Source: Bacteroidota bacterium | GTDB taxonomy: Bacteria > Bacteroidota > Ignavibacteria > Kryptoniales > JAKASW01 | DNA: 47,615 nt | Direction: 5' to 3' | Assembly (NCBI GenBank): GCA_021811615.1 | Contig: JAJZNW010000029.1 | Span: forward strand, 1-47,615 | Shown here: one piece after another, positions 26,082-34,200 of the stretch | Position numbering within the stretch: the stretch's first letter is position 1 | Layout of the letters: every line of letters begins with the position of its first letter | Notes under the pieces: model-generated | What the model saw: only the letters and a program-made list of their open reading frames with translations | Told to the model about the DNA's origin: nothing | The model's database searches: none | Program-made: the position numbers and the translations under genes

Positions 26082-27402
26082 ATCGATCAAGGTCGATTAC
26101 ATCGCTCGTGTCGAGGGAGAAGGAGCCTTGACCGTGAAGACAAAAGACGGTCAAGTGAGCGATGTCAAGTTCAGAATTTTCGAGCCGCCCCGGTTCTTTG
26201 AAGCGTTTCTACGTGGAAGGAAATTCTCCGAAGCGCCTGATATCACAGCACGTATTTGCGGTATCTGCCCTGTCGCTTATCAGATGAGCTCCGTGCACGC
26301 CATGGAGAGCCTTTTCCGGGTGAAAGCCGAAGGGCAGCTGCGGGAGCTGAGACGTCTTCTCTACTGCGGCGAGTGGATAGAGAGCCATGCCCTGCATATC
26401 TACATGCTCCACGCCCCCGATTTCCTCGGATACGACGACGCAATTCAGCTGGCAGGCGACCATCCCGACGCCGTGCAGCGGGGACTCCGTTTGAAGAAGA
26501 GCGGAAACGACCTGGTGGCGGTTCTTGCCGGCAGGGAAATTCATCCGATTAACGTCAAGGTCGGCGGTTTCTATAAACTGCCCGACAGAAGAGACTTCGA
26601 CGAAGTCCTGGAGAGCCTAAAGCGCGCCAGAGATGAGGCTTACGAGACCGTACTCTGGACCAGCAAGCTTAACTTCCCGAATTTTGAGTCCGATTATGAA
26701 TTCGTCTCCCTGAGCCATCCGGATGAATACCCCTTCAACGAAGGAAAACTTGTCTCCAACAAGGGATTGAACATTGACATCCGGGACTACGAGCTTGTGT
26801 TTCATGAAAGCCATGTTCCGTATTCCAACGCTCTCCAATCCACCATAAGGAATCCGAGGACCTCAGACCAGAAGGCATCGTCAGAAGATAACCGGGGGGC
26901 TTTCCTGACCGGGCCGCTCGCGAGATTCAATCTCAATTTCGAGAAACTGTCTCCGCTCGCCCGGAAAGCGGCGGAAGAGGCAAACATGCGCCCTCCCATA
27001 CTGAACCCGTTCAAGAGCATCGTGGTACGGGCGATAGAAACACTCTATGCATGCGATGAGGCGATCAGAATAATCAATGCGTACAAGCCCCCGCTGGAAT
27101 CAGCCGTCGACTACCAGGTGAGGCCCGGCTTCGGATTCGGATGCACGGAAGCACCGAGAGGCATACTATATCACAGATACCTTGTCGGCGAAGACGGACT
27201 GATCAAAGACGCAAAGATCGTTCCTCCCACGGCACAAAACCAGAAAATGATCGAGTCTGATCTCCGAAACTTCGTCTCTTCAAACATCAAGATGTCGAAG
27301 CAGGATCTCACGCTCAGGTGTGAACAAGTAGTGCGAAATTATGATCCGTGCATTTCGTGCGCGACACATTTCCTGAGACTCGACATATCCGAGGAACGGT
27401 GA
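26071..27402 (+). CDS. hydA: NiFe hydrogenase large (alpha) subunit HydA, group 3b
   Basis: A 443-aa catalytic subunit for reversible H2 oxidation at the Ni-Fe(CN)2CO centre. The L1 motif is [12 protein letters not shown] and the L2 motif is [11 protein letters not shown], supplying the four Cys ligands. [10 protein letters not shown] at the N-terminus and [20 protein letters not shown] are typical group 3 features. About a dozen residues follow the L2 region, a short tail expected to be cut by the endopeptidase encoded next. The ATG at 26071 is preceded by GAGAG and lies within hydD. With HydBGD this gives a complete bidirectional NADP-linked enzyme that could also reduce polysulfide. Confidence 0.96.
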   Translation: MNNRSIKVDYIARVEGEGALTVKTKDGQVSDVKFRIFEPPRFFEAFLRGRKFSEAPDITARICGICPVAYQMSSVHAMESLFRVKAEGQLRELRRLLYCGEWIESHALHIYMLHAPDFLGYDDAIQLAGDHPDAVQRGLRLKKSGNDLVAVLAGREIHPINVKVGGFYKLPDRRDFDEVLESLKRARDEAYETVLWTSKLNFPNFESDYEFVSLSHPDEYPFNEGKLVSNKGLNIDIRDYELVFHESHVPYSNALQSTIRNPRTSDQKASSEDNRGAFLTGPLARFNLNFEKLSPLARKAAEEANMRPPILNPFKSIVVRAIETLYACDEAIRIINAYKPPLESAVDYQVRPGFGFGCTEAPRGILYHRYLVGEDGLIKDAKIVPPTAQNQKMIESDLRNFVSSNIKMSKQDLTLRCEQVVRNYDPCISCATHFLRLDISEER

Positions 27403-27409
27403 TACGAAG

Positions 27410-27946
27410 ATGGCTGTAAAAAAGGAAGCCGCAGATAGCGGCTATTCAGCCCGCACTATTCTTCATGGTACCCGGGTCACTATAGTGGGTATTGGCAACG
27501 AGTTTAGGGGTGATGATGCTGTCGGACTGAAGGTCGTGCGCAGCCTCGAGAGCAGCAGGCCGGCCGGTGTAAGAACGATGGAGCTGACGGGCGATCAATC
27601 CAATCTCCTTGAGTTAATGCGTTCCACAAACGCAATGATTATCGTCGACGCGGTTCAATCGTCTGCACCTGCCGGCACTATATTCAGGATAGAGGCCGGC
27701 AAGGAGCGTGTGCCGGAGAATTTCCTCTTCTTCTCGACTCACTCCTTCAATTCACTAAGCGCAATCGAAACGGCTAGAACCCTCGGTCTTCTCCCTCGTT
27801 GCTTGCTTCTGTACGGAATAGTGGGAAAAGACTTCTCGCACAAGATTGGATTGGCAGAAGAAGTCGAAGACGCGATAGATGTAATCCGGGAGAAAATCAT
27901 AGAAGACGTCGAGTCTGTCCGCGCACATCAAAGCGTCTGCAAGTAG
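27410..27946 (+). CDS. Hydrogenase maturation endopeptidase (HyaD/HycI family)
   Basis: A 178-aa metal-dependent protease that removes the C-terminal tail of the large subunit after nickel insertion. Signatures are VGIGNEFRGDDAVGLKV (the nickel-sensing Glu/Asp motif), IIVDAVQSS and FSTHSFNSLSAIE with its conserved His. It starts seven bases after hydA and is last in the operon, so it most likely processes HydA. The N-terminal 20 residues are variable, and a start at the ATG at 27410 is the simplest reading. No hypABCDEF accessory genes are in the window. Confidence 0.92.
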   Translation: MAVKKEAADSGYSARTILHGTRVTIVGIGNEFRGDDAVGLKVVRSLESSRPAGVRTMELTGDQSNLLELMRSTNAMIIVDAVQSSAPAGTIFRIEAGKERVPENFLFFSTHSFNSLSAIETARTLGLLPRCLLLYGIVGKDFSHKIGLAEEVEDAIDVIREKIIEDVESVRAHQSVCK

Positions 27947-28116
27947 CGGGCTCAATTTCGTGGCGTTCGAATCCACGACCCGCTCACTCAAGATCTTGAA
28001 TCCGTATCCGCGGTTGGTCATACCTTCGGGTACAGAGGCATCGCCCCGACGCCTAAGCGGCAGAATAGTCCGGGTCAGATCTTGAAACGGGTGGAATCCG
28101 GCCAAATGAAGGGCGA

Positions 28117-28165
28117 GTCGCCGTAATCGGCGGGGCGACGAGCTGCCGGCCGGGAGAGAGCCCGG
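28117..28165. terminator. Hairpin pair between convergent operons, possible terminator
   Basis: In the gap 27947-28169, CGCCG-TAAT-CGGCG (28119-28132) and CCGGG-AGAGAG-CCCGG (28150-28165) are perfect stems. An alternative longer pairing, GTCGCC (28117-28122) with GGCGAC (28134-28139), competes with the first. No T-run follows on either strand, so intrinsic termination is only a guess from the convergent position. Confidence 0.35.
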
Positions 28166-28169
28166 TAAA

Positions 28170-28883
28170 TCAGCCCGACTGTTTTTCGGACAATTGGAGC
28201 TTCGCCTTCGCCATTAAGAAGTCGATATTGCCGGCATATTCAGAATTTGGGAAATCCTTTTTGACTCTCGTGAGAAGGGCGATAGCTTTCTCGTTATGAC
28301 CGATCATCATATAATTCCTTGCCGCACCTACCAGGTACTGCGGCGCAAGGAAATTCTTCGAGTCGCTTGCAGCTGCGCGCTCGTAGTATTCGGCAGCTTT
28401 CGAATAATCTTTCTGTATTGCGTAAACCTCGGCAACGCCGGCATACGCACTCGCCTGCAGGAACTTATCGCTTCCATCATAGTCTTTGAAATACTTCATC
28501 GCGTCGGCATAATCACCGAGGTAGTAATAGCAATCGGCGAGATATACCTTCGCCTCCTCACCCGTCTCGGAGCCGCCATAGTTCTCCACAATATATTTTA
28601 GCCCACGAATATTGTGGGTGGGATCTCCGTTTATAGCAACCTGATAGGCGCCGCCGTTGAAGGCGTCCAGAACCTGGGACAGCTCCGTGGCCGCCTTGTT
28701 GTTGCTCGAACGAACGTTGTTCATATAAGCAACCGCTACGATTGCCGCTATGACCAAGCCGGTTACCACACCGCTTACGACCTTCCTGTTGTTCCGCAAA
28801 TACTCGGCAGCGGCGAAGTACCACGTGACGAGTTTATCCTGCTTGAGTTCCTTCTTGGTAATCCTTTTTCTCGGCTTGAGCAT
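28170..28883 (-). CDS. Membrane-anchored tetratricopeptide-repeat protein
   Basis: A 237-aa protein with a Lys/Arg-rich cytoplasmic N-terminus, one membrane segment (about 37-53, GVVTGLVIAAIVAVAYM) and a periplasmic TPR array. The repeats include GSETGEEAKVYLADCYYYLGD, seen as residues 103-123, and KFLQASAYAGVAEVYAIQKD, then KAAEYYERAAASD and KAIALLTRVKKDFPNS. This resembles YfgM/YbgF-type TPR proteins that assist envelope protein assembly. The start at 28883 has AAGGA seven bases upstream. It is the last minus-strand gene after argS, separated by 292 bases, so it probably has its own promoter. Confidence 0.8.
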   Translation of the reverse strand: MLKPRKRITKKELKQDKLVTWYFAAAEYLRNNRKVVSGVVTGLVIAAIVAVAYMNNVRSSNNKAATELSQVLDAFNGGAYQVAINGDPTHNIRGLKYIVENYGGSETGEEAKVYLADCYYYLGDYADAMKYFKDYDGSDKFLQASAYAGVAEVYAIQKDYSKAAEYYERAAASDSKNFLAPQYLVGAARNYMMIGHNEKAIALLTRVKKDFPNSEYAGNIDFLMAKAKLQLSEKQSG

Positions 28884-29175
28884 ACGGTATTCCTTATTAG
28901 TACGTTCTTGGCATTAGGGTGAAACCGGATTAAAATTTAGACAAAAAAAACGTGCGGTAAAAGGCAATTTTTGGGCGAACATGCGAGCGCGGAGAAACCC
29001 GGCATGCGAACCTATGATGCGGCCTCCAGAAACCAGCGGTTAGAGCGCGTTCTCATCCCCTGATCGTCTTTGCGCCCTAATCAACCCGAAAATGGTCTCG
29101 TTTCTCTGGGCGTCCGAATTCGAGTTCCTTCCGCGTTTTGCCCGTGCTTTCATTAATAGCACGCTGCCATCAGCC
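28884..29175. other. Gap between argS and the TPR gene
   Basis: I see no credible gene. A T8 run on the minus strand at about 28943-28950 could follow argS transcription, but no good stem precedes it. A minus-strand ORF starting inside argS and ending at 29040 lacks an SD and protein-like composition. Confidence 0.4.
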
Positions 29176-30843
29176 TTACATTTTTTCCGGGGCGGAGATG
29201 CCGAGTATCCGGAACCCGTTTGCCAGCACAATTTTGGTGGCCAGGCAGATTGCAAGCCTGGAGGCCGCGAGCTTTCGGTCAGGAATCACGACGCGCTGGA
29301 CATGGTAGAACCGATGGAAAGACTCCGCCACTTCCTGAAGATAACCGATTATCCGGTGAGGTTCGTAAGTCGATGCAGCTGCTTCTACGACCTCCGGGAA
29401 AGTCCCGAGAGTCTTGGAAAGCTCTATCTCTTCCTTTTCCTTGAGGAGTGAAAAGTCGGTTTCGCTTCCGCCCTGCCGTATCCTGCCGACCGGGATCCCT
29501 TCATCTTCTGCGAATCTCAAAATACTTGCTATCCTTGCATGGGCATACTGGAGATAGAATACCGGGTTCTCCTCGCTTTGCTTCTTCGCGAGGTCAATAT
29601 CGAAATTCAGATGCGTCCCGATGTTTCTCATGAGGAAGAAGAATCTGACCGCGTCGGCGCCCACCCAATCGATGAGCTCATCGAGAGTAATGAAGTTGGC
29701 TTTCCGAGTCGACATCTTTACGACTTCGCCGTTCTGAAAAATCGTGACGAACTGGTGAATCAGCACCTTGACCTTCTCCGTATCGTGACCGAGCGATCTG
29801 AGTGCAAGGAGTACGTCCGGGTATGTGGCTATATGGTCCGACCCGAAGATATCGATTACGAGTTCAAAGCCGCGCCGGAATTTCTCTATATGATAGGCTA
29901 TGTCGGGCAGACGATAGGTCGGTTCGCCGGTGCTTTTGACGATTACCTTATCCTGCTCACCACCGACGGCAGTGGCCTTGAACCATTTCGCTCCGTCTTT
30001 TTCGTACGTAAGCCCGGCTTTGTCAAGTGCGGCGATTACCTCTTTGATTTTCCCCGTCTCGTAAAGCGAATTCTCGTTGTAAAAAACATCGAAAGCAATT
30101 CCAAGTCTGCCGAGCGATTTCTTGATGTCCTCGAAAATTTCCTGTTCGGCCCTTTCTTTGAAAATTCCTTCCGCGGACGCGTCTCCCAGAGATGAGCCAT
30201 GTTCATCGTAAAGATGTTGAGCTATCTCACGGATGTATTCTCCCTGGTAATGGTCCTCCGGGAAATCGATCTTCTCTCCAAGGATCTCTTTGTATCTCAG
30301 TCTGACCGAATCCCCGAGAACGCGCATTTGTCTTCCGGCATTATTGAAGTAATACTCCCTTGTAACGTCATGGCCGGTCCACTGAAGCACATTCGCAATA
30401 GTGTCGCCGAAGACGGCGTTTCGGCCGTGTCCTACGGTCAGAGGGCCGGTTGGGTTCGCGCTGACGAACTCCACCTGCGTTTTCTTCCTCCCGCCGGATT
30501 CCGATCTGCCGAAATTCTCTCCAGCTTCGAGTACCCTTTCGATGAATGAAAGAAAATAACCGTCGGTAAATTTGAAATTGATGAATCCGGGCCCCGCAAC
30601 CTCAGCCTTCTCGACAAGCTTCGGATCGAGATCGATCGAATCAAGAACTTTCTGAGCGATGTCACGAGGCTTCATCTTCAGCACTTTTGCGGCAAGCAGG
30701 GCAACGTTGGTGGAGAGATCGCCGTGCGACTCGATCTTTGGCTTTTCAAAGGTTATATCGATACCTGTCTCTGTTAAAGACTGGGCTGAGAGCCCGCTCT
30801 TACTCAACGCTGAAATTATTCGCGACTTAAGATAGTCCTTCAT
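29176..30843 (-). CDS. argS: Arginyl-tRNA synthetase
   Basis: Class Ia aminoacyl-tRNA synthetase that charges tRNA-Arg. The N-terminal Add1 domain contains KIESHGDLSTNVALLAAK, the HIGH-type motif is NPTGPLTVGHGRNA, the KMSK-like motif is VVKMSTRKANFITL, and the C-terminal DALR anticodon-binding domain has YLQYAHARIASILR. At 555 aa it has the normal length. The ATG at 30843 overlaps the rsfS stop as ATGA, linking translation of the two genes. Confidence 0.97.
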   Translation of the reverse strand: MKDYLKSRIISALSKSGLSAQSLTETGIDITFEKPKIESHGDLSTNVALLAAKVLKMKPRDIAQKVLDSIDLDPKLVEKAEVAGPGFINFKFTDGYFLSFIERVLEAGENFGRSESGGRKKTQVEFVSANPTGPLTVGHGRNAVFGDTIANVLQWTGHDVTREYYFNNAGRQMRVLGDSVRLRYKEILGEKIDFPEDHYQGEYIREIAQHLYDEHGSSLGDASAEGIFKERAEQEIFEDIKKSLGRLGIAFDVFYNENSLYETGKIKEVIAALDKAGLTYEKDGAKWFKATAVGGEQDKVIVKSTGEPTYRLPDIAYHIEKFRRGFELVIDIFGSDHIATYPDVLLALRSLGHDTEKVKVLIHQFVTIFQNGEVVKMSTRKANFITLDELIDWVGADAVRFFFLMRNIGTHLNFDIDLAKKQSEENPVFYLQYAHARIASILRFAEDEGIPVGRIRQGGSETDFSLLKEKEEIELSKTLGTFPEVVEAAASTYEPHRIIGYLQEVAESFHRFYHVQRVVIPDRKLAASRLAICLATKIVLANGFRILGISAPEKM

Positions 30844-31259
30844 ACTTCTGTCTGTTTCCTGTCCCGGCGAGCCACGCCGTCTTTAGATGCTGTCGTCACT
30901 CCCCTGGGCTTTCTGTCGGCTACTTTCTGTATCTTCGCGTCGCCCCACAGTTTTTCTAACCCGTAAAATGCTCTCGCGTCCTTGTGGAATACATGTACCA
31001 CGACATCGACATAGTCCAACAGAACCCACTGCAGGTTCTGCAACCCTTCGGAATGCCAGGGTCTCTCTCCTGCTTTCGACATTCCCTCCATTACCGCGTC
31101 GGCTATAGCGCGCACCTGCGTCTCCGATTCTCCCGTGCACACCACGAAGTAATCCGCCATCGTCGTGACCTTCCTCAGATCCATGATTACGACGTCCTTG
31201 GCCTTCCTGGACAAGGCTAATTCGGCTATTTGACGCTGGAGGGTTTTAGTTTGTGCCAT
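30840..31259 (-). CDS. rsfS: Ribosomal silencing factor RsfS
   Basis: A 139-aa RsfS (YbeB/Iojap) protein that binds uL14 on the 50S subunit and blocks subunit joining under nutrient limitation. Diagnostic stretches are AKDVVIMDLRKVTTMADYFV, CTGESETQVRAIAD and WVLLDYVDVVVHVFHKDARAFYGLEKLW. A basic C-terminal tail of about 25 residues exceeds the minimal fold. It follows a LytR_C-domain gene by one base, the same pairing seen in other Bacteroidota and Actinobacteria. Confidence 0.95.
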   Translation of the reverse strand: MAQTKTLQRQIAELALSRKAKDVVIMDLRKVTTMADYFVVCTGESETQVRAIADAVMEGMSKAGERPWHSEGLQNLQWVLLDYVDVVVHVFHKDARAFYGLEKLWGDAKIQKVADRKPRGVTTASKDGVARRDRKQTEV

Positions 31260-31260
31260 A

Positions 31261-31749
31261 TTATTCTATGCCCATTCTTGGTTTTAGATTCTGATAGTCT
31301 TGTCCGACAAGCACTTCCACGTCCACGTAACTTCTGGGGTCGATGCGTGTAATGACGTACTCTTTCTTAACTCCCAACGCCTCGGCGACCCGCAAAGCGT
31401 TTTCATAATCGCCGGAGGTGTTCACCACGGCAGTATGCTTCCTGTCGAACCTGTTCCCGTTTGTGGTTTCGACCACGTCAAATCCCCTCTTCCGAAGATA
31501 GTAAGTGAAATCCATGGCCACATCGTTTTCGCCACACTCGTTCTTCACGGTAATTTGAATTACCTTTTCGACCTTTGTGGGAGAATCGGCATCTGCTCTT
31601 AAAGGACTTACCGGCGGGTTTATGAGAAAACGATCTGCCAGGGAATAGATAAGGACGGCAGCGAAAACAACCACGCCCACAAGTGCGAATGCTGACAGCA
31701 ACTTTCGGGCGATGGAAGAAGACTCGCTGTTATCCCTTGACCTCTTCAT
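31261..31749 (-). CDS. LytR C-terminal-domain (LytR_C) membrane protein
   Basis: A 162-aa protein with one membrane segment (about 19-37, SAFALVGVVVFAAVLIYSL) and an extracytoplasmic LytR_C-like domain: VIQITVKNECGENDVAMDF, LRKRGFDVVETTNGN, TAVVNTSGDYENALRVAEAL and YVDVEVLVGQDYQNL. LytR_C domains often sit in envelope proteins and commonly precede rsfS. The ATG at 31749 directly follows a TTG at 31752; I prefer the ATG. Its molecular function is not established. Confidence 0.82.
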   Translation of the reverse strand: MKRSRDNSESSSIARKLLSAFALVGVVVFAAVLIYSLADRFLINPPVSPLRADADSPTKVEKVIQITVKNECGENDVAMDFTYYLRKRGFDVVETTNGNRFDRKHTAVVNTSGDYENALRVAEALGVKKEYVITRIDPRSYVDVEVLVGQDYQNLKPRMGIE

Positions 31750-31864
31750 CAATTACGGGAAAAGACAGGATAGAGTAATCGCCCACCGGGACGAAACCCG
31801 CCCGACCGACTACCGAGAGTAACAGGTGAAACGGGAGTGCTTTTCAACTTAAGGCAATAAGCCC

Positions 31865-32344
31865 CTACCATCCCATAGGACCATAGTACATATACGGATT
31901 GAAGTACCTGTACAATGGGTTCTGGTTAAACTGAACGTCGACCGAGAAGTCCTTCGTCGGATGGTAGTTGAGCTCGGCGCGTGTAAGATAGATACCGCTG
32001 ATGCTCTTAGAGAAACTGTTGCCCAATGTATTGTATGGAGAACTCATCACGCTGACATCGGCACTTAGTGTCAGCGGCTGGCTTATCCTGTAGGACATGC
32101 TGTTTGTGTAAGTCGCCAACGAGAGCGACTGGCTACCCAGCGTCATATAATTCATCGAAATAGATTGATGCATGGAGAAATTCGCCGGATTAAAAAAACT
32201 GAAAAGTGAACCGCCGCCATTGTCGTTCGAGCGAAAGAGGGAGTTATCAACGCTCGAACCATCCGACAATTGACTCTTAAACTGGGCATAGCTGGCTGAA
32301 CTGAAGACCAGCATCACCGTCAGCAAAACGGCAACTTTTTTCAT
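31865..32344 (-). CDS. Secreted protein of unknown function
   Basis: A 159-aa protein with a clear signal peptide (MKKVAVLLTVMLVFSSASYA, cleavage before Gln21) and a Ser/Asn/Tyr-rich mature part with alternating patterns such as LSLATYTNSMSYRI and PLTLSADVSVMSSPY, suggesting strands of a small outer-membrane or surface protein. It ends with YMYYGPMGW. GGAGGAAACG precedes the ATG. I do not recognise the family. It could be first in the rsfS-argS transcript, 115 bases upstream of the LytR_C gene. Confidence 0.7.
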   Translation of the reverse strand: MKKVAVLLTVMLVFSSASYAQFKSQLSDGSSVDNSLFRSNDNGGGSLFSFFNPANFSMHQSISMNYMTLGSQSLSLATYTNSMSYRISQPLTLSADVSVMSSPYNTLGNSFSKSISGIYLTRAELNYHPTKDFSVDVQFNQNPLYRYFNPYMYYGPMGW

Positions 32345-32438
32345 CGTTTCCTCCGCATTCTGAAGAAATTTTAAACAAAACCCGAGTAAATGTCAAATCA
32401 CAAACTTAGACGTTCATTCCAAATAACGGTTCAACACT

Positions 32439-32591
32439 ATGTCTTCGTTCCAGATCCGAGAGTGTCGGCTCAGACAACTCTTCTGGAGAGACGAATGCTA
32501 TTCAGACGCAATCCCACAAACGGCCGACCCGAAGCTTATTCTTGCGATTGGAGCATTGAGACAAATGTTCGGGGCCGAGCTGTTGCATTAG
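32439..32591 (+). CDS. Possible small protein, 50 aa
   Basis: An open frame starting MSSFQIRECRLRQLFWRDE and ending ALRQMFGAELLH, largely helix-forming. There is no SD upstream. It ends 49 bases before the orphan gene at 32641 and fills most of the otherwise empty gap 32345-32640. It may be a real small gene or a chance ORF. Confidence 0.25.
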   Translation: MSSFQIRECRLRQLFWRDECYSDAIPQTADPKLILAIGALRQMFGAELLH

Positions 32592-32640
32592 GAGTTTTCA
32601 AAAAAAGAATTAACTTCAATAGACATAAAACGGAGGGTTT

Positions 32641-33330
32641 ATGATGGAAGACAAGAGTAAGACTCTCGGTATTTTTCATCGTGCTTTTCCGGTTCAACTG
32701 CCCGAAGAACCTATCACGTTCATGACGGCAGACGTCAAGAAGGTTGCAGATATAGATCGTTTGAAGTATCAGAAGTGGGTTTCAAAATCGGAAAGCTCGG
32801 TGTTTACGTTCGGAGGTCGTGCTTTCGGTTACGGAAACGGCATGGAGAAGTTTGCGGACGACGGCTTTTCCGAAACCAAGCTTGTGCTGAGAGATTCCCC
32901 CGAACTCGCTGAAGGCCTTATAATTGAGGGGCTGGTTGACGAAGCGAGGACACGGGAGCGGCATTATTTCGGCATCTACAGAAATTGCTGTAAGATGATT
33001 CCCGATTCGGGATTTGCTGTTCGTAACGGGTACATCGTGAGGATCGGTCACTACGTCAAGGCTGTGCATTGGGATCTTGAGGACGAAACCATGTTCGGTT
33101 TGATAATCGAACCCGCGTGGACCGTCGAGCGTAGCACAACACCGGATCGGAGGGCCGAAGGGTTCACGCAGGTATCCGAAACGGATCTCCTGAGAGCACA
33201 CGGCGTAGACACACCTGATGACTGGATACTATCGTTCGTCTACACGCACTCGGAATTTGTTCTTCCGTGCGGCGGGAAAGCAAGCATCGACGACGACCCG
33301 ATAACGGTTTTCAGCGAGACTGCCGACTGA
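32641..33330 (+). CDS. Orphan protein of unknown function, 229 aa
   Basis: A soluble protein with no signal peptide or membrane segment. GGAGGG lies 3-6 bases before a double ATG, so initiation is well supported. Notable stretches are FTFGGRAFGYGNGMEKF, RHYFGIYRNCCKMIPDSG, VRNGYIVRIGHYVKAVHWDL and DETMFGLIIEPAWTVER. By eye the last two recall the N/L1 region of prokaryotic Argonautes (a lipophilic strand, a GY/GH turn, then a strand ending in a hydrophobic-Asp/Glu-Pro), but no MID/PIWI part follows and the likeness is weak. It stands alone between divergent or convergent neighbours; larB lies downstream on the other strand. Confidence 0.75.
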   Translation: MMEDKSKTLGIFHRAFPVQLPEEPITFMTADVKKVADIDRLKYQKWVSKSESSVFTFGGRAFGYGNGMEKFADDGFSETKLVLRDSPELAEGLIIEGLVDEARTRERHYFGIYRNCCKMIPDSGFAVRNGYIVRIGHYVKAVHWDLEDETMFGLIIEPAWTVERSTTPDRRAEGFTQVSETDLLRAHGVDTPDDWILSFVYTHSEFVLPCGGKASIDDDPITVFSETAD

Positions 33331-33384
33331 GGTTTTTCGGTAACCTTCAACCGGTTTTGCCACGGTTGTGAGCCGGAAGCTGGC

Positions 33385-34200
33385 TTAATGCCTGCCTTCC
33401 GGTTTACGGCCGGGCTTCGTGCGGTCCGTCGAGGACTTTATCCCGTTGACCACCCTGCACGCAGCGTAAGCCGCCGAGAACCCGCCGTTGATATTCATCA
33501 CCGCAATTCCAGGAGCGCATGACGACAACATGCTGAGGAGTGCAGTGATCCCTTTCAGGTTCGCGCCGTACCCTACATCCGTCGGTACTGCGAAGATTGG
33601 CTTTGAGATCAAGCCGCCTATCACGCTTGGAAGAGCGCCCTCCATGCCTGCAATGACTACAAGCGCCGAAGCGTTTTCCATTATCTCTATATGCTTCATG
33701 ACACGGTGAATTCCAGATACGCCTATGTCATTCAGCTTGATGAAAGCAACTCCCATGGCTGTGCAGACTTCCGCCGCTTCTTCCGCGACAGGGATATCGC
33801 TTGTTCCGGCCGTTATGATACAAACGTACGGCTCATCCTTTCCGCTGTCTTTCGGCGGGATAGGATTCACCGTGAATGTCTTTGAAACGGCATTCGCCCT
33901 TCCCTTCCGGAATCGTCTCTTAAGTGCTTTTATTTTCTCATCAGAGAGACGCGTGATCAATATCGGCCCATTGGACGCAGAGAGCTTCTCTGCAATTCCG
34001 ATGATCTGACCGGTGGTCTTGTTCTCACCATAAATCACCTCACCAAGCCCCAGTCTAAGCGCCCTCCCATGGTCGACAGTTGCGTATCCAAGCTCTTCCA
34101 TGTCGAACGGCGTGAATCTTATTTTTTCATAAGCGCCACGCGCATCGAGCTTACCGTTCTGCAAATCGTCGAGAATTTTCTTCAGCGTTTCTCTTTTCAT
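33385..34200 (-). CDS. larB: Pyridinium-3,5-biscarboxylate mononucleotide synthase LarB
   Basis: LarB carboxylates and hydrolyses nicotinic acid adenine dinucleotide in synthesis of the nickel-pincer nucleotide cofactor. It has a PurE-like C-terminal fold: IITAGTSDIPVAEEAAE, IKLNDIGVSGIHRVM, LVVIAGMEGALPSVIGGL, VPTDVGYGANLKG and SSCAPGIAVMNINGGFSAA. The N-terminal part contains LDARGAYEKIRFTPFDMEELGY and EVIYGENKTTGQI. I chose the ATG at 34200, which overlaps the larE stop as ATGA; a longer reading adds 17 residues inside larE. Length 271 aa. Confidence 0.93.
   Translation of the reverse strand: MKRETLKKILDDLQNGKLDARGAYEKIRFTPFDMEELGYATVDHGRALRLGLGEVIYGENKTTGQIIGIAEKLSASNGPILITRLSDEKIKALKRRFRKGRANAVSKTFTVNPIPPKDSGKDEPYVCIITAGTSDIPVAEEAAEVCTAMGVAFIKLNDIGVSGIHRVMKHIEIMENASALVVIAGMEGALPSVIGGLISKPIFAVPTDVGYGANLKGITALLSMLSSCAPGIAVMNINGGFSAAYAACRVVNGIKSSTDRTKPGRKPEGRH

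Noticed and set aside
22471..27946. Possible horizontal transfer or mobile origin of the hydrogenase operon
   Set aside because: No inverted repeats, integrase, tRNA target or base-composition break was seen at its edges.
27965..27974. GTTCGAATCC, a tRNA T-loop-like decamer flanked by short complementary arms
   Set aside because: The stem CGTGG/CCACG leaves a nine-base loop, and no acceptor, D or anticodon arms can be fitted around it on either strand.
29040..29255. 71-codon minus-strand ORF starting inside argS
   Set aside because: It begins within the argS coding region, lacks an SD, and has Arg/Ser-rich shadow-type composition.
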